From assembly GCA_025656675.1 (NCBI GenBank), contig JAHXHN010000008.1, positions 62,001-126,000 of the forward strand: a stretch of DNA of 64,000 nt, in the 5' to 3' direction. Positions 10,785-19,980 of this stretch are shown piece by piece; the stretch's first letter is position 1, and every line of letters starts with the position of its first letter. This stretch comes from Candidatus Thiodiazotropha sp. (ex Codakia rugifera). GTDB taxonomy: Bacteria > Pseudomonadota > Gammaproteobacteria > Chromatiales > Chromatiaceae. The position numbers and the translations under genes are program-made. The notes beneath the pieces are model-generated. The model did not search any database. It was not told the origin of the DNA and worked only from the letters and a program-made list of their open reading frames with translations.

Positions 10785-11993
10785 GTGGCAATCAATAGAC
10801 ACAATACATGTGGTGTTTTGGTTAACGGCATACAGATTGGGGGAGGGGCTCCTGTGGTCGTGCAGTCCATGACCAATACGGATACTGCCGATGTGGTTTC
10901 GACCAGCGAGCAGATTGTCGCACTGGCTGGAGCAGGATCGGAGCTGGTCCGCATCACAGTCAATAATGAGGCGGCTGCCAGAGCGGTACCATTGATCCGC
11001 GACCGTCTGGAGCAGCTGGGGTTGAATGTGCCGTTAATCGGTGATTTCCATTTCAATGGCCATCGTCTGTTAAGTGATTTTCCAGACTGTGCAGAGGCAT
11101 TGGCCAAGTATCGTATCAATCCAGGCAATGTCGGGAGTGGAGAAAAGCGCGATAGTCAGTTTGCAAGTATGATTGAAATAGCCTGCCGTCGTGAAAAGCC
11201 AGTTAGGATTGGCGTCAATTGGGGCAGTCTGGACAAGGGACTGGTCGCCCGGCTGATGGATGAAAATGCCCGTTCCTCCTCTCCCCTGGATTCAGACCAG
11301 ATGATCCGGGAGGTGATGGTGGTCTCAGCCCTGGAGAGTGCGCAACGTGCCGTGGAAGTGGGTCTCCCTGCTGATCGAATCGTACTCTCATGCAAAATGA
11401 GTGGTGTCCAGGAATTGATTAGCGTCTACAGGGAGTTGGCAAAAAGGTGTGACTATGCACTCCATTTAGGTCTTACTGAGGCGGGGATGGGATCCAAAGG
11501 CATTGTTGCTTCAAGCGCTGCGCTTGCGGTACTGCTGCAAGAGGGTATTGGCGATACGATACGTATCTCGTTAACACCTGAACCTGGCGGGTCCAGATCC
11601 CAAGAGGTGATTGTGGCCCAGGAACTCCTGCAGTCGATGGGTATTCGTGCCTTCACGCCAATGGTTGTAGCCTGTCCCGGGTGTGGACGAACCACCAGCA
11701 CCTACTTCCAACAACTGGCTAAAGATGTACAGAATCATCTACGTAGTATGATGCCCGAGTGGCAAAAAGATCATCCAGGGGTTGAGTCCATGTCAGTCGC
11801 TGTGATGGGGTGCGTCGTCAATGGACCAGGGGAGAGTAAACAGGCAAATATCGGTATCAGCCTGCCGGGAACAGGCGAATCCCCATCGGCCCCGATCTAT
11901 GTGGACGGAGAGAAGACAGTTACCCTAAAAGGTGATGATATCGCACAGCAATTCATAGCACTGGTGGATAGTTATGTGCGAGAAAACTATTGA
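10785..11993 (+). CDS. ispG: 4-hydroxy-3-methylbut-2-enyl diphosphate synthase (IspG/GcpE)
   Basis: IspG is a [4Fe-4S] enzyme of the MEP isoprenoid pathway that converts MEcPP to HMBPP. Diagnostic motifs are VQSMTNT near the N-terminus, the cluster Cys pair in ACPGCGRTT and the third Cys in [10 protein letters not shown]. Reading is open upstream to a TTG at 10740. The GTG at 10785 has GAGG 11 bases upstream and matches E. coli IspG in N-terminal length, so it is preferred; the longer form would be 417 residues. The gene stands alone here, not in the yfgA-ispG-hisS cluster of enterobacteria. Confidence 0.92.
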   Translation: MAINRHNTCGVLVNGIQIGGGAPVVVQSMTNTDTADVVSTSEQIVALAGAGSELVRITVNNEAAARAVPLIRDRLEQLGLNVPLIGDFHFNGHRLLSDFPDCAEALAKYRINPGNVGSGEKRDSQFASMIEIACRREKPVRIGVNWGSLDKGLVARLMDENARSSSPLDSDQMIREVMVVSALESAQRAVEVGLPADRIVLSCKMSGVQELISVYRELAKRCDYALHLGLTEAGMGSKGIVASSAALAVLLQEGIGDTIRISLTPEPGGSRSQEVIVAQELLQSMGIRAFTPMVVACPGCGRTTSTYFQQLAKDVQNHLRSMMPEWQKDHPGVESMSVAVMGCVVNGPGESKQANIGISLPGTGESPSAPIYVDGEKTVTLKGDDIAQQFIALVDSYVRENY

Positions 11994-12061
11994 TGATGAT
12001 TTTGCTAAGATCCAGGCACATGGTATAGGATCGAGAACAAACTATAAGTCAGGAGGAGACA

Positions 12062-12553
12062 ATGAAGCGATTAATGATAACCACAGCCTTGGTATTTGGC
12101 TTTTCGATGGGTGCGATAGCTGAAGAAGCTGCACCCACGGTCTCACTTAAACGCCTTTCGTTGGAGTCGGCCAATCAGATCGCCTTGGGTGCTATTGAAG
12201 CCTGCCGTAAAAAAGGGATACAAATCGGCGTCACCGTGGTGGATCGGGACGGCACTGTACAAGCGGTAATGCGGGATACCATCGCGGCTCAAATCACCAT
12301 ACCCATCAGTCGGATGAAGGCCTTTACTGCCGCCAATTTCAATGCAGCAACATCAGCTTTGAAAGATCGCGCTGATTCTCCAATCGGGCGTATTGATGGA
12401 TTGGTGATGTCTGCTGGTGGTCTGCCTGTTCAGGCGGGCGGTCAACTACTGGGTGGTGTGGGCGTTAGCGGAGCGCCGTCAGGCGAAACTGATGAGGCAT
12501 GTGCTCAGGCCGGCGTCGATAAGATAATCGATGATCTGGAAATGGAGATGTAG
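12062..12553 (+). CDS. Exported GlcG/HbpS-family protein
   Basis: 163 residues with a Sec signal peptide (cleavage likely after AIAEE-region, residue about 20) and a GlcG/HbpS fold. The recognisable parts are ANQIALGAIEACRKKG, VTVVDRDG and the glycine-rich end GLPVQAGGQLLGGVGVSG. Members bind heme or act as redox or degradation accessory proteins; the function here is not known. A strong GGAGGAG site precedes the ATG. It lies 68 bases after ispG on the same strand and could be read from the same transcript. Confidence 0.82.
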   Translation: MKRLMITTALVFGFSMGAIAEEAAPTVSLKRLSLESANQIALGAIEACRKKGIQIGVTVVDRDGTVQAVMRDTIAAQITIPISRMKAFTAANFNAATSALKDRADSPIGRIDGLVMSAGGLPVQAGGQLLGGVGVSGAPSGETDEACAQAGVDKIIDDLEMEM

Positions 12554-12652
12554 ACAGGTACCCATCCGCTGAACACGACTCAGGGGGCCACCTGCCGCTG
12601 ATCCTAAGATGACTGCCAGCGGCTTGCAGCCCAGTCAGCATGGTAACAGGCT

Positions 12653-13039
12653 CTAGTTGAACTCGTGCAAGTGTACAACAGGCTTATTGGGTGAGTGTGA
12701 ATGGCTATGTTCTTCAGCCGCAGCCAGTGGTCTGCCGGCATAGACAGCCTCTGCTGCCTTATAAGGATTGGTCTCACCGGTTACCACGACATTGACAGCC
12801 TGTTGGGTCATGCGATTGATAAACCCCTGACCGGCACCTGCCGTGATGAGTACGTCTACGGAAAACAGCGGGTGTTGTACCCCCCTGAATTCATGCATGG
12901 ACATCTCTTTCGGGAGATCCCATCGATCAGTCTCAATGACCTTGCCTGTGTTGTCCTGTTGTAATATCAGGAAACGTCGGCACTTACCCGCATGGGGTGT
13001 AATGGTCCGGAAGTTTTGACTGGTGACGGCAATTTTCAT
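12653..13039 (-). CDS. NifX/NifB-type dinitrogenase cofactor-binding-domain protein
   Basis: 128 residues of the NifX/NafY-like domain family (MKIAVTSQNFRTITPHAG start; LITAGAGQGFINRM; NVVVTGETNPYKAAEAV). Family members bind iron-molybdenum cofactor precursors or unknown Fe-S clusters. The C-terminal end is histidine rich (HSHSHS, HLHEF), suggesting metal binding. No nif genes are in the window, so a non-nitrogenase role is likely. The start codon overlaps the stop of the upstream gene in an ATGA junction, so translation of the two is coupled. Confidence 0.82.
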   Translation of the reverse strand: MKIAVTSQNFRTITPHAGKCRRFLILQQDNTGKVIETDRWDLPKEMSMHEFRGVQHPLFSVDVLITAGAGQGFINRMTQQAVNVVVTGETNPYKAAEAVYAGRPLAAAEEHSHSHSPNKPVVHLHEFN

Positions 13040-13491
13040 GGTTTTGGCAGTGAATACGCTGGCTGTGGTGTGCCTTTGACAGGCTGATTGGCAGGCAAGC
13101 TATCCTGCAGCAAGGATCTTGACCACTGCTCCATCAGTGCATTCGCTACAGGCATTGGAGCCTCGACAAACGAGAGGGTGATCAAACTGTCTGATTGGCA
13201 GATACCGATTGAACGAGGTCTCGTCGCCAACTGCTCAGGGTCTTGCAGGGTAAAGCCAAAGCAAAACACAATGTTGTAAGCCGCTACTATTTCATCTGCA
13301 ATCTTACCTTCCGGCAATTCACAAGTGTGTTTCATATGATTGAATGTGGCGATATATTTAGCTGCTTTATGTGTCTGAACCTGCTCCTCAATAAATGCAA
13401 CAATCTCTTCGATTGTGTTGAATCTGCATTCTGAAATGTCCATTTCGATGCTGAACACCGGAAGCTCAATTTCCCTGACAACCTGTTTCAA
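13036..13491 (-). CDS. Conserved hypothetical protein coupled to NifX-like gene
   Basis: 151 residues, TTG start with GGAG seven bases upstream. I cannot name the family with certainty. The sequence is soluble and mixed alpha/beta with three Cys (in SECRF, HTCEL and IGICQS) and a Pro-rich C-terminus. Its overlap with the NifX-like gene argues for a partner function, perhaps in metal or redox homeostasis, but this is only context. The Crp/Fnr regulator lies 90 bases upstream on the same strand. Confidence 0.65.
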   Translation of the reverse strand: MKQVVREIELPVFSIEMDISECRFNTIEEIVAFIEEQVQTHKAAKYIATFNHMKHTCELPEGKIADEIVAAYNIVFCFGFTLQDPEQLATRPRSIGICQSDSLITLSFVEAPMPVANALMEQWSRSLLQDSLPANQPVKGTPQPAYSLPKP

Positions 13492-13581
13492 GATGCTTCT
13501 CCAGAAACCATTGGTATGGTGATGAATTTACAATCCAGAGAGCAGGTTATGCCTGAGCTATTTTTCAGGCATTGAAAATGG

Positions 13582-14289
13582 TCAATCTTCAGCGATTCTT
13601 TGAAGGTTGGGTATATCCAACAGAAATTGATTGGGTGTGGTTTCAACCAGAAGGCTCTGTCGTTTGAACTCGGCAATGGTCCGGCTTGCGGTCTCGGTGG
13701 TGATACCCAGCATCGCACCCATATCTTCCCTGGCAAACAGGCTGCACTGACTCTCTTGGGTATCCTTTACAAGACGCAGTAACAGGCGAGCGACGCGCTG
13801 TTTGGCGGAACCGGTTGATAGCTCGGTAAGCCAGGCATCCGCCTCATTCAATGCACGTTGCCATCGGTTGAGAAGTTCACGATGGAGGGCGGGGTTTTCC
13901 CTGCTTAGATTTTCCACCACACGAACAGGCAATGCGCATACCTCGGTCTCTTGCAAGACAACGGCATCATGCTGATAGGTTTCGCCTAAGATCGACTCTA
14001 GTCCGGTAATATCGGTGGAACGAATCAAACGTACAATACGCTGACTGCCATCTGGTAGGTATTGAACCAGCTTGAGGATACCTGAACGCACTGTGTACAT
14101 GCGTTCACCCTTATCACCGGTATGGTACAACGTTGACCCTACGGGAAGTGTGTATTGATCGATCGGATCATGTAACTGCTCAAAGACTTCATCCTTGAGT
14201 TTGGCAAACAGGACCGACTCCCGCAAAGAGCACTTCAAACAATCTGCCACTCCATCCCTGGCATCCTTGAAGGAAACATTCTTAACCAT
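13582..14289 (-). CDS. Crp/Fnr-family transcription regulator
   Basis: 235 residues: an N-terminal cyclic-nucleotide-binding-like beta-roll (about 25-145) and a C-terminal winged helix-turn-helix (about 165-215; recognition helix near TTETASRTIAEFK). An N-terminal CLKC pair (C17, C20) resembles the start of the FNR cluster motif. The full four-Cys pattern is not evident, so an oxygen-labile [4Fe-4S] cluster is not established. It probably controls the two downstream minus-strand genes or is autoregulated. Divergent from the response regulator gene. Confidence 0.85.
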   Translation of the reverse strand: MVKNVSFKDARDGVADCLKCSLRESVLFAKLKDEVFEQLHDPIDQYTLPVGSTLYHTGDKGERMYTVRSGILKLVQYLPDGSQRIVRLIRSTDITGLESILGETYQHDAVVLQETEVCALPVRVVENLSRENPALHRELLNRWQRALNEADAWLTELSTGSAKQRVARLLLRLVKDTQESQCSLFAREDMGAMLGITTETASRTIAEFKRQSLLVETTPNQFLLDIPNLQRIAED

Positions 14290-14685
14290 CGCTGTCTACT
14301 GCCCAAATTGATAGAGGTATCATTATCCACATGCCGAATTACAATGCACTGTAGTCAACAATACCAGATCGAGAAAAGAGTGGTAGACTATTTTTTAAGA
14401 CGTCTGTTGTAAATTACTCAGGATCAGCGGAGTTTGTAAATCTGAATCCATGGATTCATGGTTGTATATTGTGCAAGTCATTGATTCCTGGAAGGTTCAA
14501 AGCATGCCCGCTTAACTGTTGGGTGAGTCAATGATTTATTGATTTCGTTGGATAACACGCGACATCTTATGCGCTGTGTTCGTTCTGAATCCACGGATTG
14601 AGGGACAAAAGAAAGATCCCTGTTTTTTTAAGCCTTTGAAGGAAAAAGAAATGCGTTTTGAGTGGGCTGCACAAGGAGGAGCTGT
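14290..14685. other. Divergent regulatory spacer with two related palindromes
   Basis: 396 bases without a supported gene, between two divergent regulator genes. It contains the perfect 16-bp palindrome TGAATCCATGGATTCA (14443-14458) and a near copy TGAATCCACGGATTGA (14586-14601), candidates for operator sites. Confidence 0.55.
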
Positions 14686-15678
14686 ATGGTAACCGATCCG
14701 GAAAAGACTGCAGAGCAACATATACTGGTTGTTGATGATCAACCGGCAAACCTGACCAGTCTTGAGCAGATATTACGTTTTAACTATCAGGTGACACTGG
14801 CTGCGAATGGTCAGGCCTGTCTCGAGCAGGTAAAGCGTGATCCCCCCGACTTGATCCTGTTGGATGTGGATATGCCGCTGATGGATGGTCTGACTGTCTG
14901 TAGAATGATCAAGGCTGATCCTGCGACGTCCATGATCCCGGTGATTTTTGTATCGGCGCTTTCACGACTCAGCGAACGTCTTGCTGGCTACCAAGCTGGT
15001 GCGGATGACTATGTTTCAAAGCCCTATGATGTTGATGAGTTGCTGGTAAAGATCCGTATTGCCCTTAATAATCGCCATGATCTTGAGATCGCCAGAGAGC
15101 AATCCAGTCTGGTTCAGGAAGAGATGGAAGACTCCCTGGAGGCTTGTACGGAACTGAGTGTACTGGTTCGGTTTATTGACGATAGCCTAGACTGTGACGA
15201 TGTCCGAACACTCGGAGAGCGGATGCTGGCTATCTTTGAGCGATTCGGGCTGCGTGTGATCGTGAGGATGATTGCCAGTGGCCACTACTTTTCCCACGCG
15301 GGCGAGGTGGGGGTCTTGGATCGTGAGATGATGGAGAATATGTACGAAAAGGGTCGGATTATCGACTTTGGTCATCGTACACTGATTAATGCAGAATCGA
15401 TTTCTGTATTGATACGCAATATGCCAGTCCATCATACGAGTCGTTATAAACGTTGGCGAGAGAACCTCAACTTACTGGTAGAGGTTGTGAATAGCCGAAT
15501 CTACAATGTGCAACGACAGAATAATAAACAGAAAGAGCGCGAGCGCTTGCAACCCTTGATCAATGGTATTCACCAGTTGATCGAAAAGTTGCAGCACGCT
15601 GATAATGCGCTAAATAGAGACCAGGCATCCCAAGACTTGAATCGCTTGTTTATGGCATGGGAGTCGCAACAGCTATAA
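14686..15678 (+). CDS. Response regulator with uncharacterised C-terminal output region
   Basis: 330 residues from the ATG at 14686, which has an AAGGAGGAG site six bases upstream; an in-frame start at 14662 lacks one. The receiver domain (about 11-130) has the acidic pair D17/D18, phospho-acceptor D60 (LLDVDMP) and Lys in SKPYDVDE. Next comes a helical linker (about 135-165) and a region of about 120 residues that could be a degenerate GAF-like sensor (LGERMLAIFERFGLRV). It ends in a long charged coiled-coil segment. No DNA-binding, GGDEF, EAL or HD motif is present. It may act by protein binding. Confidence 0.85.
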   Translation: MVTDPEKTAEQHILVVDDQPANLTSLEQILRFNYQVTLAANGQACLEQVKRDPPDLILLDVDMPLMDGLTVCRMIKADPATSMIPVIFVSALSRLSERLAGYQAGADDYVSKPYDVDELLVKIRIALNNRHDLEIAREQSSLVQEEMEDSLEACTELSVLVRFIDDSLDCDDVRTLGERMLAIFERFGLRVIVRMIASGHYFSHAGEVGVLDREMMENMYEKGRIIDFGHRTLINAESISVLIRNMPVHHTSRYKRWRENLNLLVEVVNSRIYNVQRQNNKQKERERLQPLINGIHQLIEKLQHADNALNRDQASQDLNRLFMAWESQQL

Positions 15679-15757
15679 ACCTAGATTCCGCACTTGACCG
15701 CTAATATCTGACGTAAGGTAATGATACGCCAAATGAAATGGTGCATTTTTCTCGCAC

Positions 15758-15785
15758 TCATTGGGTGAGTGTTAACAGGCCCTAG
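15758..15785. repeat. Solo copy of the MITE terminal repeat
   Basis: The stretch ending GTGTTAACAGGCCCTAG matches the right end of the element at 19981-20245 at 24 of 26 positions, with no partner end nearby. It lies between two convergent genes. Probably a remnant of an older insertion. Confidence 0.55.
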
Positions 15786-15816
15786 GATGATCCTGATCTC
15801 TATCCTTGAGTAGGCG

Positions 15817-17166
15817 TTAACCTACTTTTGGTAAGTGGGCCAACGATTCCTGGATGGCTTCATCCGGGTATTCGAAGTCCTCCAGCTCTCCTTTGAAATA
15901 ACGATCATAGGAGCTCATATCGAAATGACCATGGCCCGACAGGTTGAAGAGTAGGGTCTTAGGTTCACCTGTCTCCACACAACGCTTCGCTTCTCGAATG
16001 GTCGCAGCCACCGCATGGCAGGATTCCGGTGCGGGGATGATGCCTTGGGTTTTCGCGAAGAGCTCGCCGGCTTGGAAGGTTTCCATCTGGGGTATTGCAA
16101 CGGCGCTCAACAGACCCTCGTCGTATAATTGACTGACAAGTGCGGAATCACCATGATAGCGCAACCCACCGGCATGGATACCCGGTGGCATGAAATCATG
16201 ACCAAGTGTGTACATCTTCGTGAGTGGTGTCAGTCCCTCGGTATCCCCATAATCGTAGGCGTATATACCTTTTGTCAGCGTTGGGCAGGAGGTGGGTTCT
16301 ACAGCTACCAGGTCGATCTTCTTACCGGCTGCCTTGTCGGCAAAAAACGGAAATGCGATCCCCCCGAAATTTGATCCACCACCGCAGGGGGCGAAGATTA
16401 TGTCAGGATAGTCCCCAACCAGTTCAAGCTGTTTTTTCGCTTCCTCACCAATGATGGTCTGATGTAACAGGACATGGTTAAGCACTGAACCCAATGCGTA
16501 ATTGGTATCGGCCCGTCCCGCTGCTTCTTCTACTGCCTCGGAGATGGCGATACCGAGCGAACCGGGTGAATCGGGGTGCTTTTCAAGGATATGCCGACCG
16601 GATTGGGTCATTTCAGTGGGACTTGCGAATACCTCAGCGCCCCAGGTCTGCATCATGGAGCGACGATAGGGCTTCTGATCGTAGCTGACCTTGACCATAT
16701 AGACACGAACCTCCATACCGAACATTTGCCCGGCCAGGGCCAGCGAGCAGCCCCACTGTCCCGCCCCTGTCTCGGTAGCCAGTCGCATAATCCCCTGCTG
16801 CTTGTTGTAGTAGGCTTGGGCTACGGCTGTATTGGGTTTGTGTGATCCAGCAGGACTGACAGCCTCATTTTTAAAGTAGATCTTGGCAGGTGTTTTTAGC
16901 GCTTTTTCCAGACGATCGGCCCGGTAGAGGGGGGAAGGTCGCCACAATCGCAGTACTTCCCGTACTTCGTCAGGTATGGCTATCCACCGCTCAGCACTGA
17001 CCTCTTGTTCGATAATGGCATCGGGGAAGATGGCAGTAAGCGCATCGGGGCTGATAGGGGATCCATCGGGGGCGAGGATCGGTGCCGGTGGGTTTGGCAT
17101 GTCCGCCACGATGTTATACCAATGGGTTGGCATCTCTGCTTCTTTCAGCAGAATCTTTGTCTTCAT
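15817..17166 (-). CDS. trpB2: TrpB-like PLP enzyme (TrpB2 type tryptophan synthase beta)
   Basis: 449 residues, longer than canonical TrpB (about 400) and with the TrpB2 hallmarks. The PLP lysine is K110 in GSHKPNTA, the glycine-rich phosphate loop is CGGGSNFGG, and there is an N-terminal extension (RPSPLYRADRLEKAL). TrpB2 makes tryptophan from indole and serine or salvages indole, often without TrpA. No trpA or other trp gene adjoins it, which fits a stand-alone enzyme. Transcribed away from uup. Confidence 0.9.
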   Translation of the reverse strand: MKTKILLKEAEMPTHWYNIVADMPNPPAPILAPDGSPISPDALTAIFPDAIIEQEVSAERWIAIPDEVREVLRLWRPSPLYRADRLEKALKTPAKIYFKNEAVSPAGSHKPNTAVAQAYYNKQQGIMRLATETGAGQWGCSLALAGQMFGMEVRVYMVKVSYDQKPYRRSMMQTWGAEVFASPTEMTQSGRHILEKHPDSPGSLGIAISEAVEEAAGRADTNYALGSVLNHVLLHQTIIGEEAKKQLELVGDYPDIIFAPCGGGSNFGGIAFPFFADKAAGKKIDLVAVEPTSCPTLTKGIYAYDYGDTEGLTPLTKMYTLGHDFMPPGIHAGGLRYHGDSALVSQLYDEGLLSAVAIPQMETFQAGELFAKTQGIIPAPESCHAVAATIREAKRCVETGEPKTLLFNLSGHGHFDMSSYDRYFKGELEDFEYPDEAIQESLAHLPKVG

Positions 17167-17382
17167 GCTTTCTCTTCTCCTGATACTTGGCCCGAGTCTG
17201 GAATAGTGATTTGATAGCCCATCCGTGATGCACCCGTTTATTGGTTCGAATTGGTCATTTTCTGCACAGTAGTCAAATCAAAAGTGAGAAAAAGAAAAAA
17301 CCAATTAAAAACGTTGAGATAATCACACAACAGACCGATTTTTGCCACGTATGACAGCGCTTTTTTTACGCCAGGAGACCCA

Positions 17383-19272
17383 ATGCCGCTGATAACCCTG
17401 CGCAACCTCCATCTCAGCTATGGTGATGCACCCCTGCTGGATAAAATTGACCTCACTATAGAGAAAGGTGAGCGCATCTCCCTACTCGGGCGCAATGGAG
17501 CAGGGAAAACAACCCTGATGAAGGTGATCCTCGGCACACTTCAACCGGACGATGGCGAACGAGTGGTCAGTAATGGGGTGCGAATTGCGCATTTGATTCA
17601 GGAAGTGCCTGGTGAGATTGGCGGTAGTGTCTTCGAGGTGGTAGCGGACGGTATCGGTCATCTCGCCGATAAGCTGAAGGCCTACCATCAGATCAGCCAC
17701 AAACTGGCTGAGACAGGTGATGAACATCTTCTAGAGCCGCTATCAAAGGCACAACATGCGCTCGAAGCGGATGATGGATGGCAGTTGGAACAGCGGGTAG
17801 AAACGGTTATCTCACGGATTGGGCTTGATGCAGATGCTGAGTTCAGTGAACTCTCCGGTGGGCTGAAACGGCGGGTTTTGCTGGCCCAGGCACTGGTGAC
17901 CGAACCTGAACTGCTGCTGCTTGATGAGCCGACTAACCATCTCGATATCGAAGCGATAGACTGGATGGAGGAGTTTCTACTCAACTATCCCGGTGCCATC
18001 CTCTTTGTGACTCATGACCGGACTTTCCTGAAACGACTGGCCACCCGTATCCTGGAGTTGGATCGAGGCAGTCTGTCTGACTGGCCGGGTGACTATCATA
18101 ACTTCCTGCGTCGTAAACAGGAGATGCTTAATGCTGAAGCTCAGGCCAATCAACGCTTTGATAAACAACTGGCACAAGAGGAGATATGGATTCGCCAGGG
18201 TATCAAGGCGCGTCGCACACGTAACGAAGGTCGTGTCAGGGCGTTGGAAGCGATGCGTAATGAGCGTGACAAACGCCGATCTCAAGTAGGTAAAGTGCAA
18301 ATGCGACTCCAGACGGCTGATAGATCTGGAAAACTGGTGGTTGAGGTTGAAGGCATCGGTTACAGCTGGCAGGAAGCACCTATTATCAAGGATCTCTCCA
18401 CTACCATTCTACGTGGTGACCGGGTCGGTATCATTGGTCCCAATGGCTCTGGAAAAACCACCTTGTTGAATCTGTTGTTGGGGCGTCTGCAACCCGATGA
18501 GGGCGTGGTTAAATTAGGTACTAATCTGCAGGTTGCCTATTTTGATCAATTGCGCAGCCAGCTCAACGAGGAACTCTCCGTCCAAGACAATGTGGGCGGT
18601 GGTAGCGACAAGGTGGAAATTGCCGGTAAATCCAAGCACATCATCTCCTATCTGCAAGATTTTCTTTTTACGCCTGAGCGCTCGCGAACCCCTGTCAAAG
18701 CCCTTTCAGGCGGTGAGCGAAATCGACTGCTGTTGGCCAAACTATTCACCAAACCGGCCAATGTGTTGGTGCTTGATGAGCCAACCAACGACCTTGATGT
18801 AGAGACCCTGGAGTTATTGGAAGAGCTACTGATGGGTTATCAGGGAACGCTGTTGTTGGTCAGCCACGACCGTGAATTTCTAGACCACTCAGTCACCAGT
18901 TGCCTGATATTTGAAGGTGATGGTCGTGTGATTGAAAGCGTCGGTGGCTATAGTGATTGGCAAGCGAAACGTAAAACCCTGCAGCAACCCGTAGAAAACA
19001 AGGTCAAGTCTCAGCAAGAGAAGCCGAAAAAGAAGATAGGGAAGTTGAGTTACAAGGATCAACGAGAACTCGATCATCTGCCACAACAGATTGAGGAACT
19101 GGAACAACGCCTGGTTGAACTACAGGAACAGTTAAGCGATCCAGCCCTCTATCAGTCGACCGCCAGCGAAGATGTGAGCCGGTTACAGCAGCAGATGAAC
19201 GAGGTTCAACAGCATTTGGATCAGGCCTATGAACGTTGGGAAAACCTTGAAGTCCTCCAGGCGGGGACATAA
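17383..19272 (+). CDS. uup: ABC-F ATPase Uup
   Basis: 629 residues with two ABC domains in one chain. The first has Walker A GRNGAGKTT (about 36-44) and signature LSGGLKRR. The second has Walker A GPNGSGKTT (about 352-360) and signature LSGGERNR. Between them is the charged ABC-F linker, and at the end a coiled coil (about 545-625) typical of Uup. There are no membrane segments. ABC-F proteins act on ribosomes; Uup has also been linked to DNA structure and transposon excision. Preceded by 216 non-coding bases. Confidence 0.94.
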   Translation: MPLITLRNLHLSYGDAPLLDKIDLTIEKGERISLLGRNGAGKTTLMKVILGTLQPDDGERVVSNGVRIAHLIQEVPGEIGGSVFEVVADGIGHLADKLKAYHQISHKLAETGDEHLLEPLSKAQHALEADDGWQLEQRVETVISRIGLDADAEFSELSGGLKRRVLLAQALVTEPELLLLDEPTNHLDIEAIDWMEEFLLNYPGAILFVTHDRTFLKRLATRILELDRGSLSDWPGDYHNFLRRKQEMLNAEAQANQRFDKQLAQEEIWIRQGIKARRTRNEGRVRALEAMRNERDKRRSQVGKVQMRLQTADRSGKLVVEVEGIGYSWQEAPIIKDLSTTILRGDRVGIIGPNGSGKTTLLNLLLGRLQPDEGVVKLGTNLQVAYFDQLRSQLNEELSVQDNVGGGSDKVEIAGKSKHIISYLQDFLFTPERSRTPVKALSGGERNRLLLAKLFTKPANVLVLDEPTNDLDVETLELLEELLMGYQGTLLLVSHDREFLDHSVTSCLIFEGDGRVIESVGGYSDWQAKRKTLQQPVENKVKSQQEKPKKKIGKLSYKDQRELDHLPQQIEELEQRLVELQEQLSDPALYQSTASEDVSRLQQQMNEVQQHLDQAYERWENLEVLQAGT

Positions 19273-19708
19273 AAAAGCCTATTTACTGCCTGCATTAACC
19301 GTTTTACTTTGTTCTTTGCCAATGACGGAGAGGGTGATGGCAGGCGGCAGCTGTGTGATAGCCAAACGTCAGGGTGACTCATTGGCCATTGAATGGGTTG
19401 CGACATCTCAGGATAGTGCAGCGACAGCCATTCATAAGGCCGAGCAGAAGTTACTTGAACAAGGCTATAGAAAGCGAGGGCAGGATGTCCACGCCCAGGC
19501 TAACAGTGATCTGCCCCATGCCCATGTGGCGATCATCAAAACCGAGTACATCACAGCCAGGGGTAAAAACCGCACCAGCTATGGTTGTGGTTTCAGTGCC
19601 CGCTCTGCCGGGGAGGCGGAACAGGCTGCGTTGTATGATCTGCGCAATTATTCGTGGGGATGGAAGCAGGAGTATGGGTATAAGGTGGTGGAAGCGTTTC
19701 GATATTAG
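19229..19708 (+). CDS. Small exported protein of unknown function
   Basis: 159 residues with an N-terminal signal peptide (RRGHKKAYLLPALTVLLCSL, probable cleavage after VMAG). The mature part has Cys residues (GSCV, YGCGF) and looks like repeated short beta/alpha units rich in Ala; no family is recognised. The ATG at 19229 overlaps the last 44 bases of uup in another frame, so it is likely translated from the uup transcript. A TTG at 19247 is an alternative start. Confidence 0.65.
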   Translation: MNVGKTLKSSRRGHKKAYLLPALTVLLCSLPMTERVMAGGSCVIAKRQGDSLAIEWVATSQDSAATAIHKAEQKLLEQGYRKRGQDVHAQANSDLPHAHVAIIKTEYITARGKNRTSYGCGFSARSAGEAEQAALYDLRNYSWGWKQEYGYKVVEAFRY

Positions 19709-19980
19709 TGATGAATTGAGCTGTTCAATATGCCCACAATCATTTAATTTGATTCATCATACCAAGTTGCGATCACTCCTCCGTCATTTCGGTTATGCCA
19801 GGTTCCAGGCACTCCATTTATGAAGATTCAGTACCTGGGTAGGTTATTTCCAGAGCCTACTTGATCACCTGATGGAAAAAGCAGAAACAACCCAACCGTC
19901 ACAGTGACCAGAAATTAGAGCGTACCGGTTGGTAAGCCAGGGGGTGTTATTTTGTGCCTATATTCAGTGCATATGATTTA
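19709..19980. other. Non-coding spacer upstream of MITE
   Basis: I see no gene, terminator or repeat that I can support in this stretch. It separates the uup operon from the mobile-type element. Confidence 0.4.

Noticed and set aside
12590-12640. Hairpin GCCGCTG/CAGCGGC between the two convergent genes as terminator
   Set aside because: The loop is long and no T-run follows on either strand.
14300-14330. Possible FNR box TTGAT-N6-ATCAT near the Crp/Fnr gene
   Set aside because: The spacer is six rather than four bases and the right half is imperfect, so it does not fit the consensus.
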